A program made the position numbers and the translations under genes. The notes beneath the pieces were generated by a model. It was not told the origin of the DNA and searched no databases. It was given only the letters and a program-made list of their open reading frames with translations. A stretch of 57,521 nucleotides of DNA from RPRB01 sp035543115 (GTDB lineage Bacteria; Myxococcota; Myxococcia; Myxococcales; Myxococcaceae): NCBI GenBank assembly GCA_035543115.1, contig DATKKF010000022.1, forward strand, positions 1-57,521, in the 5' to 3' direction. Below are positions 7,914 through 15,162 of the stretch, piece by piece (positions within the stretch are counted from its first letter, which is position 1; every line of letters starts with the position of its first letter).

Positions 7914-9302
7914 ATGTCCGTGGGCGGCGCAAACCTCACACCCCGGGAGATCGTCTCCGAGCTGGACCGCTACATCGTCGGCCAGTCCGCGGCGAAGCGC
8001 GCGGTGGCCATCGCGCTCCGCAACCGCTGGCGGCGCCAGCGCGTCACCGGCGACCTCAAGGACGAGATCACCCCCAAGAACATCATCCTCATCGGCCCCA
8101 CCGGCGTGGGGAAGACCGAGATCGCCCGCCGCCTTGCCCGGCTCGCCCAGGCGCCCTTCGTCAAGGTCGAGGCGAGCAAGTTCACCGAGGTGGGCTACGT
8201 CGGGCGCGACGTCGAGTCGATGGTCCGCGACCTGGTCGAGGCCTCCATCTCGCTGGTCCGCGAGGAGGAGACGGCGAAGGTCCGCGCCCGCGCCCGCGAG
8301 GCCGCCGAGGACCGGCTGGTCGAGCTGCTCGCCCACGGCGCCCCGCCCCCGCCGCGGCAGGGCGCGATGGGCTTCGCCCCGCCGCCGCCCCCGCCTGGCC
8401 GCCTGGGCGACGCCGAGCGGGAGAAGCTCCGTGCCCAGCTCCGCGCCGGCACGCTCGACGACCGGATGGTCGAGGTCGAGGTCGCCGACGCCGGCCCCAC
8501 GTTCCTCCGCAACTTCTCCGGCCAGGGCATGGAGGAGATCGGAGTCAATCTGTCGGACCTGTTCCGCTCGATGCCCGGAGTGTCGCGCACCCGCCGGCGG
8601 AGCGTCACCGTGCCCGAGGCCCTCGAGCTCCTCGCCCAAGAGGAGGCCGGCCGGCTGGTGGACCAGGACCGGGTGAACCGCGAGGCGCTGCTGCGCGCCG
8701 AGTCCAGCGGCATCATCTTCATTGACGAGATCGACAAGATCGCCAGCCGCGAGGGTGCGTCGCGGGGCGGCGGCCCCGACGTCTCGCGCGAGGGCGTGCA
8801 GCGGGACATCCTCCCCATCGTCGAGGGCAGCACCGTCACCACCAAGTACGGTCCGGTGAAGACCGACCACGTGCTGTTCATCGCCGCGGGCGCCTTTCAC
8901 GTCAGCAAGCCCGCGGACCTCATCCCCGAGCTCCAGGGCCGCTTTCCCATCCGGGTGGAGCTCGAGCCACTGCGGCAGGAGGACCTGGTCCGCATCCTTC
9001 GCGAGCCGAAGAACTCGCTCATCCGCCAGTACACCGCCCTGCTCGAGACCGAGGGCGTGGCGCTCCACTTCACCGACGACGCGGTGGCCGAGGTGGCGCG
9101 CATCGCCGCGCTGGTGAACTCCCGGAGCCAGGACATCGGCGCACGCCGGCTGCACACCATCCTCGAGCGGCTGCTCGATCCGGTGTCGTTCGAGGCCAGC
9201 GATGCGGGCCGCTCCCGCGACGAGGTGATCGACGCGGCGGTGGTGAAGAGCCGGCTGCGCGAGGTGGTCGAGGACGAGGACCTCTCCCGCTATATTCTCT
9301 GA
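7914..9302 (+). CDS. hslU: HslU, AAA+ unfoldase of the HslUV protease
   Basis: Hexameric ATPase that unfolds substrates and feeds them to HslV. Among its 462 residues are the Walker A motif GPTGVGKT (61-68), Walker B FIDEIDK (about 267-273) and the pore motif GYVGRDV. The intermediate domain is rich in Pro/Gly (APPPPRQGAMGFAPPPP). It ends in LSRYIL, matching the HslU C-terminus that inserts into HslV. The next gene starts 10 bases after the stop. Confidence 0.96.
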   Translation: MSVGGANLTPREIVSELDRYIVGQSAAKRAVAIALRNRWRRQRVTGDLKDEITPKNIILIGPTGVGKTEIARRLARLAQAPFVKVEASKFTEVGYVGRDVESMVRDLVEASISLVREEETAKVRARAREAAEDRLVELLAHGAPPPPRQGAMGFAPPPPPPGRLGDAEREKLRAQLRAGTLDDRMVEVEVADAGPTFLRNFSGQGMEEIGVNLSDLFRSMPGVSRTRRRSVTVPEALELLAQEEAGRLVDQDRVNREALLRAESSGIIFIDEIDKIASREGASRGGGPDVSREGVQRDILPIVEGSTVTTKYGPVKTDHVLFIAAGAFHVSKPADLIPELQGRFPIRVELEPLRQEDLVRILREPKNSLIRQYTALLETEGVALHFTDDAVAEVARIAALVNSRSQDIGARRLHTILERLLDPVSFEASDAGRSRDEVIDAAVVKSRLREVVEDEDLSRYIL

Positions 9303-9312
9303 CCGACCCACC

Positions 9313-10584
9313 ATGCCCATCCCGCAGACCGTCGTCCCCGGTGTCGAGCGCCCGCTGCCTTCCAGGAACTGCGCGGTGATGGACCGGGCGCGCGCAGTTC
9401 TCTTGGCGAACTACAAGCAACAGCCCATCGTGCTCGAGCGCGGGCAGGGGACGAAGGTCTGGGACGCAGACGGCAACGTCTACTTGGACCTGCTCGGCGG
9501 CATCGCAACCTTGCCCTTCGGGCACTGCCACCCGGAGATCACCGCCGCGGTCAAGGCCCAGCTGGACCGGCTGTGGCACACCTCGAACGTCTTCTACACC
9601 GAGCCGCAGATCACCCTCGCCGAGCTGCTGACCTCGCTCTCGGGACTGGACCGGGCCTTCTTCTGCAACTCGGGCGCCGAGGCCAACGAGGCGCTGCTCA
9701 AGCTCGCCCGCAAGGCGCAGCATGCGCGCGGGCAGCCGGGCCGGTTCGAGTTCGTCTGCTTCCAGGGCAGCTTCCACGGCCGCACCCTGGCCACCGTGAC
9801 CGCCACCGGTCAGCCCAAGTACCAGAAGGGCTTCGAGCCGCTCCTCCCGGGCGTGGTCCACGTGCCCTACGGAGATCTGGAATTGGTGCGGAAGGCGGTG
9901 GGCCCGCGCACCGCCGCCATCCTCGTCGAGCCGGTGCAGGGCGAGGGCGGCGTGCGCGCCGCGCCCGAGGGCTTCCTCCGTGCGCTGCGCACCCTGGCCG
10001 ACGAGACCGGGACGCTCCTGCTGGTGGACGAGGTCCAGACCGGGATGGGCCGCACCGGAAAGATGTTCGCTTTCCAGCACGAGGGCATCCGGCCGGACGC
10101 CTTCAGCCTCGCCAAGGGCCTGGCGAACGGCCTCCCCATCGGGGGGATGGTGTGCACCGAGGAGGCCGGGAAGGCGCTCGTGCCCGGCACGCATGGGAGC
10201 ACGTTCGGCGGCAACCCCGTGGCGGCGGCGGCGGCCATCGCCACCGTCCGGCTCGCCAGCGACCCTCGGGTACTCTCCGGAAACCTGGAAAGAGGCGAAC
10301 ACTTCGTCAGCCGCGGCCGGGCGATGCAGGCCCGCCATCCGGCCCTGGTGAAGGACGTGCGCGGCCGCGGCCTGCTCCTGGGCGTCGAGCTGTCGTACGA
10401 CGCTGGCCCGGTGGTCACCCGTTGCCGCGAGCGAGGCATGCTCTGCAACCTCGCCGGTGAGCGCACGGTGCGCTTCGCCCCGCCGTACGTCGTCACCCTC
10501 GACGAGCTGGACGAGGGGCTCCGGGTCCTCGAGGAGGCCGTGGTCGGCCTCGCTCCCCGAGGGGACCCAGGTTTGACCACCTAG
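9313..10584 (+). CDS. argD: Acetylornithine aminotransferase (class-III PLP aminotransferase)
   Basis: PLP-dependent transaminase, most likely converting N-acetylglutamate semialdehyde to acetylornithine in arginine synthesis (423 residues). Visible motifs are NSGAEANEALLKLARK, the SFHGRTLATV loop, LLVDEVQTGMGRTG and the Schiff-base lysine K268 in FSLAKGLANGLPIGG. It shows the compact ArgD/AstC pattern rather than that of GabT or HemL. The start at 9313 is 10 bases past hslU; an internal ATG at 9379 is an alternative. Substrate could also be succinylornithine or ornithine. Confidence 0.85.
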   Translation: MPIPQTVVPGVERPLPSRNCAVMDRARAVLLANYKQQPIVLERGQGTKVWDADGNVYLDLLGGIATLPFGHCHPEITAAVKAQLDRLWHTSNVFYTEPQITLAELLTSLSGLDRAFFCNSGAEANEALLKLARKAQHARGQPGRFEFVCFQGSFHGRTLATVTATGQPKYQKGFEPLLPGVVHVPYGDLELVRKAVGPRTAAILVEPVQGEGGVRAAPEGFLRALRTLADETGTLLLVDEVQTGMGRTGKMFAFQHEGIRPDAFSLAKGLANGLPIGGMVCTEEAGKALVPGTHGSTFGGNPVAAAAAIATVRLASDPRVLSGNLERGEHFVSRGRAMQARHPALVKDVRGRGLLLGVELSYDAGPVVTRCRERGMLCNLAGERTVRFAPPYVVTLDELDEGLRVLEEAVVGLAPRGDPGLTT

Positions 10585-10601
10585 GCACCCCACGGTAGCG
10601 T
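10573..10601 (+). promoter_or_regulatory. Candidate sigma-70 promoter for the DnaJ/DnaK operon
   Basis: TTGACC (10573-10578), a 17-base spacer and TAGCGT (10596-10601) overlap the end of argD and lie ~31 bases before the TTG start of the DnaJ-like gene. Arms CCCCAC (10588-10593) and GTGGGG (10619-10624) form an inverted repeat around the -10. No CIRCE element is present. Confidence 0.45.
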
Positions 10602-10632
10602 CGAGCACCTCGCGTCCAGTGGGGATCGAAGG

Positions 10633-11568
10633 TTGCCCAGCGACTCGGATCGCACCCAGCACGACGCACTCGACGAAGCGGTGGATCTCTCGATGGACCG
10701 CAAACGGGAGATCCTCGCCCGCGAGGCGCTGCTCGACCGCGATCACTGGACCGTGCTGGGAATCAAGCCCGGGGCGAACGCCGAGGCGGTGAAGCTGGCG
10801 TACTTCGAGGCCAGCCGCGTCTTCCACCCGGACCGGTACTACGGGAAGAACCTGGGCAGCTACCGCGCCCGGCTGGATCGCATCTTCCACCGGCTGAGCG
10901 AGGCGCACGAGGCGCTCACCGAGGCTCTCCGGCAGGCACCCCCGTCTGGCACTGCCAGGGTCGGCCGTGGGAGCACCACCGGGACCCACCCCACCGTCGA
11001 CCCGCGCGCCGAGGAGCGGCGGGCTCGCCTGTCCCGGCACCCCTACCTGGCGACGAAGGTCCGGGCCGCCACCCTGGTCGAGGAAGCACAGCACCAGCTC
11101 CGGGCCTCACCGGAGAAGGCGCTGAAGCTGCTCGAGAAGGCCAAGGCGCTCGGTGGCGTCGCGGGGAAGGAGCGTGCCCCGGTGCTGGAGATCGAGGCCA
11201 GGCAGCAGCTGGCCAGCAAGCGGGCCGAGGACGAGATGCAGGCGGGGGGCGCCGCCGCGTTCGGCGGTGATGCCAACGCCGCCGCGCACGCCTACTCCCG
11301 TGCCTCGAACCTCGACCCGGCACGGGCGGACGCCGCGTACGAGGCAGCCCGCTGGCTGATGAAGGCCGGGCGCCCCCTGGCCGAGGCCCGGGGGTTCGCC
11401 CAGCGCGCGGTGTCGCTCCGGGCGGACCACCTCCCGTCCCAGCTGGTGCTGGCGGAGATCTGCCTCCGGATGGGGATGGGCTCGGTGGCCCGCCGACATC
11501 TCGAGGCGGCGCTGAAGCTCGATCCCCGGAACGCCGAGGCCAAGGCGATGCTTCGTCAGGTACGCTAG
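10633..11568 (+). CDS. DnaJ-domain protein with C-terminal TPR-like repeats
   Basis: Probable J-domain co-chaperone of the DnaK-like protein encoded next. Of its 311 residues, about 37-95 form a J domain (HWTVLGIKPGANAEAVKLAYFEA) with the essential HPD in FHPDRYYG. Residues 135-311 are helical repeats resembling TPRs (AARWLMKAGRPLAEARGFAQRAV, RHLEAALKLDPRNAEA). It lacks the Gly/Phe and zinc-finger parts of true DnaJ. The TTG start at 10633 is kept because ALDEAVDLSMDRKREIL before the first ATG (10693) looks coding; GTG 10681 is another option. The DnaK-like gene starts 9 bases downstream. Confidence 0.8.
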   Translation: MPSDSDRTQHDALDEAVDLSMDRKREILAREALLDRDHWTVLGIKPGANAEAVKLAYFEASRVFHPDRYYGKNLGSYRARLDRIFHRLSEAHEALTEALRQAPPSGTARVGRGSTTGTHPTVDPRAEERRARLSRHPYLATKVRAATLVEEAQHQLRASPEKALKLLEKAKALGGVAGKERAPVLEIEARQQLASKRAEDEMQAGGAAAFGGDANAAAHAYSRASNLDPARADAAYEAARWLMKAGRPLAEARGFAQRAVSLRADHLPSQLVLAEICLRMGMGSVARRHLEAALKLDPRNAEAKAMLRQVR

Positions 11569-11577
11569 TCCCCGAGG

Positions 11578-13425
11578 ATGGCAGAACAAGAGCCCGTCAT
11601 CGGCATCGACCTCGGCACCACCAACAGCGTGGTGGCCATCGTCCAGGGCGGGCAGCCGCACGTCATCCGCAACCGCACCGGCCAGGCGCTGACCCCGTCG
11701 GTGGTGGCCGTGACCAGCGCCGGGAAGCGCCTGGTGGGTCAGCTCGCCAAGCGGCAGGCCATCACCAATCCAGAAAACACGGTCTACGCCAGCAAGCGAC
11801 TCATCGGCCGGAAGTTCAGCTCGGAACAGGTGCGCCGGGCGCGCGAGTCGCTGCCCTTCCGGATCGTCTGCGGCGAGCACGACGACGTCCGGGTGCAGAT
11901 GGGCGACAAGGCGGTCTCGCTGCCGGAGATTTCCGCCGCGGTGCTGCGCGAGCTGAAGCTCGACGCCGAGGCGTTCCTCGGTCGGCCGGTGAGCAAGGCG
12001 GTGGTGACCGTCCCCGCCTACTTCAACGACGGGCAGCGCCAGGCGACCAAGGACGCGGGCCGCATCGCCGGGCTGGACGTGCTCCGGATCCTCAACGAGC
12101 CCACCGCGGCGGCCCTGGCCTACGGGTTTGGCAAGCAGGTGACGGGGAAGGTCGCCGTGTTCGACCTCGGCGGCGGGACCCTGGACGTCAGCGTGCTCGA
12201 GGTGGCCAAGGGCGTCTTCGACGTCGTGGCCACCGGAGGCGACACCTACCTGGGCGGAGAGGACTTCGACAGCCGGATCATCGAGTTGCTGGTGATGAAC
12301 TTCGCCAAGGAGCACGGCGTCGACCTGCGCAAGGAGCGCATGGCGCTGCAGCGGCTCAAGGACGCCGCCGAGCGGGCGAAGATCGAGCTGTCCGAGCTGC
12401 AGGAGACCAACATCAACCTGCCGTTCCTCTACACGCCGCCCGGGGGAACCTCCGCCATCCACCTCCAGGCCAGCCTGACCCGGAGCCGCTTCGAGGAGCT
12501 GACCGAGGACCTGGTGGAGCGCACGGTGGAGATCGCCGACAAGGTGCTCGACGAGGCCCGGGTGCACCCCGACGAGTTGAAGGAGATCGTCCTGGTGGGC
12601 GGGATGACCCGCATGCCCGCGGTCCAGAAGGCGGTGCGGCGGCATTTCCAGCGCGACCCGTCCAAGGGCGTGCACCCCGAGGAGGTGGTGGCGCTCGGCG
12701 CCGCCCTGCAGGCCGACGCGCTGATGCAGCCCTCCAGCCAGGTGCTGCTGCTCGACGTCACCCCCCAGAGCCTGGGCGTCGCCATCGCCGGCGGATACGA
12801 CCGGATCCTCATCCCCAAGAACACCACCGTCCCCACCTCGACCACCGAGACCTTCCATACCAGCCGCGACGGGCAGACCACGGTGAAGATCATGGTCCTG
12901 CAGGGCGAGAGCGAGCTGGCCCACCAGAACGAGCTGCTGGGTGAGTTCATCCTCTCCGGGCTCCGGCTGGCGCCCCGGGGCGAGGTGGAGATCGAGGTCG
13001 CCTTCGAGATCAACTCCGAGGGCATCGTCTCGGTCTCGGCGCGGGACAAGGAGACCGGGCTGGAGCAGTCGATCACCGTCACCGCCTCGGGCGGCCTCAC
13101 TGCCGAGGAGCTGAAGAACATCCTCGAGCAGCAGGCGGACACCATGCTCGAGGCCCGCATCTCGTCCGAGGTCGAGCAGAAGCGGAGCGCGGTCTCCAGC
13201 GCCGCGGCCGAGGTCTCGGCGCTCATCCCCCGGGTGCGGCAGCTCACCGGGAGCAGCGAGTTCGGGCGCGAGGCGCTCCGCCGGGCCGAGGAGGTCATCG
13301 CCTCGGCGCGCGCCGCCGCGGAGGGTGAGGACCTCGCCGCCCTGACCGACTGGGTGGACCAGCTGGAGCGGACGCGGGTGCTCTTCGTGGGGGTGCTCGA
13401 ACGGCTGGGGGCAAGGCCGCAGTGA
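11578..13425 (+). CDS. Hsp70 chaperone, DnaK-like
   Basis: 615-residue Hsp70. The ATPase domain shows VIGIDLGTTNSVVAIV near the start, VFDLGGGTLDVSVLEV (about 194-209) and LVGGMTRMPAVQ (about 340). The substrate-binding domain follows (LLLDVTPQSLGVAIAGG onward), then a helical lid. It is a little shorter than E. coli DnaK (638). Its position inside a DnaJ/TPR/Clp operon with no grpE suggests a specialised paralogue rather than the housekeeping copy; Myxococcus has such a paralogue (SglK) needed for social motility, but orthology is not shown here. The next gene overlaps by 4 bases (GTGA). Confidence 0.92.
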   Translation: MAEQEPVIGIDLGTTNSVVAIVQGGQPHVIRNRTGQALTPSVVAVTSAGKRLVGQLAKRQAITNPENTVYASKRLIGRKFSSEQVRRARESLPFRIVCGEHDDVRVQMGDKAVSLPEISAAVLRELKLDAEAFLGRPVSKAVVTVPAYFNDGQRQATKDAGRIAGLDVLRILNEPTAAALAYGFGKQVTGKVAVFDLGGGTLDVSVLEVAKGVFDVVATGGDTYLGGEDFDSRIIELLVMNFAKEHGVDLRKERMALQRLKDAAERAKIELSELQETNINLPFLYTPPGGTSAIHLQASLTRSRFEELTEDLVERTVEIADKVLDEARVHPDELKEIVLVGGMTRMPAVQKAVRRHFQRDPSKGVHPEEVVALGAALQADALMQPSSQVLLLDVTPQSLGVAIAGGYDRILIPKNTTVPTSTTETFHTSRDGQTTVKIMVLQGESELAHQNELLGEFILSGLRLAPRGEVEIEVAFEINSEGIVSVSARDKETGLEQSITVTASGGLTAEELKNILEQQADTMLEARISSEVEQKRSAVSSAAAEVSALIPRVRQLTGSSEFGREALRRAEEVIASARAAAEGEDLAALTDWVDQLERTRVLFVGVLERLGARPQ

Positions 13426-15158
13426 GCGCGCGGGTCAACCAGCTGCTCGAGGCCGGGCTGTGGCTGAAGATGAGCGGGGACCTCGACGGGGCGCGCCGGC
13501 TGTTCGAGCAGGCGCTCAAGCTGGATCCCGACAGCATCCGGGCCCGCGAGCTGCTCGGGCACTCGGTGCCCGATTCGGCTGCCGTCCCCGAGGAGCTCCG
13601 CGACGTTCCTGTCACCCGGACCGACCTCTTCTCGGTTCCGCTGCCCCGGCTGTTCCAGGACGAGCCGCCCGCGCCGGCGGCGGTGTCCGACGAGTGGTGG
13701 AACGCACCCCCCTCGGACGCGAGTGGGAACACCGCGCGCTTCTTCGTCCGCCCCGCGCAGTCCCAGGCGCCGGGCGAGGCGCGCCCCTCGACGCACACCA
13801 TCCCCTGGGGGCCGTCGCCGCTCCCGCCCCGCGCCTTGCCCGCACCGCTGCCCGGGGCGGCGGCGGTCGACCCGGACTTCGGGGGCGACGACTTCGGCGA
13901 GAGCGGGGACGACTTCGGCCTCGAGCTGTCCGGGGGGACGCCGGCGCCCCTGAGCCGCTCGGGGCCGAGACCGGTGCCGGGGGCCGGTCCGCCCCCGCCC
14001 GAGCCGACGGCCGCCGAGCCCTCCCGGACCACCGGTGCCATCCCGCTCCCACCCGCGCTCGTGCCCGGGGCGCGGAGCCCGGTCCCGGGCCGGGAGCCGC
14101 CGGAGCTGGTCCAGACGGCGGGCGGCGCGCCGGGCAGCGTCCCATCTCGGACGACCGGCGCCATCCCACTGCCCCCGGCGGTGGCCCCGGTGCCGGGGAC
14201 GCCCGCCCCGCTCCCGCTGGGCATGGCTCACGCGTCAAGACCCGGAGTCGGGACCGAGCCGTCGCGGAGCACCGGGCCGGTCCCGCTGCCTCCGGCGGCG
14301 GTTCCGGTGAACGCGACTCCGGCGCCGGGATGGCGCGAGCCTCCGGCGGGCGAGCCCAGACCGTCGCCGACGCTCCAGAGCCACGCCATCGTCCCCCTGC
14401 CCGCGGCGAAGGAGCCCTCGGGCCCGATGGCCCCCGAGCCCTCCCCGTCGCTCGAGCCGCTGCCCTGGGCGATGCCCCCCAGCCGGCCCCCGGCCCCCCT
14501 GACGACGCCGTCGCGAGGCCTGGGCGCCGTGCCGCTTCCCGGTGGGCCCGGAGCCGTCCTGTCCCATCCACGGAACCCCGCAGCGCAGACTCCGGCCCCG
14601 CCGCTCCCCGGCGCCCCGCACCCCGATGTTGCCCTCGAGCTCACCAGCGACGCCTGGGGCGGGGAGGGCGACGGGCCCACCTTGCTCGCGCCCGAGGGCC
14701 CGGCGGCCGCGCTCGAGCTCCTGGCGGAGCCGCGCACCGTGTCCGGGCTCACCCCGCTGCCGGCGCCGCGGGACCCGCGCTCGGAGGCGGCGCGGATGCT
14801 CGAGCGCGCTCGGGAGCTGCAGAACCTGGACGACCACAGCGGCGCCCGCGAGCTGCTCCTCCGGGCGCAGGCGCTCTACCCGGACCTCACCGGACTCTCG
14901 GATGCGCTGGCGCGGAGCGAGACCAAGCTCCAGACCATCTACGAGTCGAAGATCGGCAAGCTGAGCGCCGTCCCGCGGGTGCGGCTGAAGGAGGACGAGG
15001 TCATCTGGCTCAACCTCGACCACCGCGCCGGCTTCATGCTCGCGCAGATCGACGGGACCCTGAGCTTCGAAGATCTCTTTTCCGTGTCCGGCATGTCGCG
15101 CCTGGACACCGCGCGGATCCTCGCCCAGCTGCTGGACCAGCGGGTCATCATCAGCTGA
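13422..15158 (+). CDS. TPR protein with long proline-rich repeat linker
   Basis: 578 residues with a GTG start inside the DnaK stop (GTGA). Residues 1-50 form a TPR-like hairpin (AGLWLKMSGDLDGARRLFEQA). Residues ~60-430 are a low-complexity Pro/Ala/Gly-rich linker holding a repeated motif: SRTTGAIPLPPA (twice), SRSTGPVPLPPA, plus degenerate GLGAVPLPG and SHAIVPLPA. Residues ~455-500 are another TPR-like unit. The last ~65 residues form a compact domain (EVIWLNLDHRAGFMLAQIDG, ARILAQLLDQRVIIS) that looks like the small helical end domains of myxobacterial regulators. It may scaffold the DnaK and Clp-like proteins; function is not established. Confidence 0.75.
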   Translation: MSARVNQLLEAGLWLKMSGDLDGARRLFEQALKLDPDSIRARELLGHSVPDSAAVPEELRDVPVTRTDLFSVPLPRLFQDEPPAPAAVSDEWWNAPPSDASGNTARFFVRPAQSQAPGEARPSTHTIPWGPSPLPPRALPAPLPGAAAVDPDFGGDDFGESGDDFGLELSGGTPAPLSRSGPRPVPGAGPPPPEPTAAEPSRTTGAIPLPPALVPGARSPVPGREPPELVQTAGGAPGSVPSRTTGAIPLPPAVAPVPGTPAPLPLGMAHASRPGVGTEPSRSTGPVPLPPAAVPVNATPAPGWREPPAGEPRPSPTLQSHAIVPLPAAKEPSGPMAPEPSPSLEPLPWAMPPSRPPAPLTTPSRGLGAVPLPGGPGAVLSHPRNPAAQTPAPPLPGAPHPDVALELTSDAWGGEGDGPTLLAPEGPAAALELLAEPRTVSGLTPLPAPRDPRSEAARMLERARELQNLDDHSGARELLLRAQALYPDLTGLSDALARSETKLQTIYESKIGKLSAVPRVRLKEDEVIWLNLDHRAGFMLAQIDGTLSFEDLFSVSGMSRLDTARILAQLLDQRVIIS

Positions 15159-15162
15159 AGGC

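Noticed and set aside
10585..10632. CIRCE/HrcA operator before the DnaJ/DnaK operon
   Set aside because: No TTAGCACTC-N9-GAGTGCTAA-like sequence is present; the CCCCAC/GTGGGG repeat does not match.
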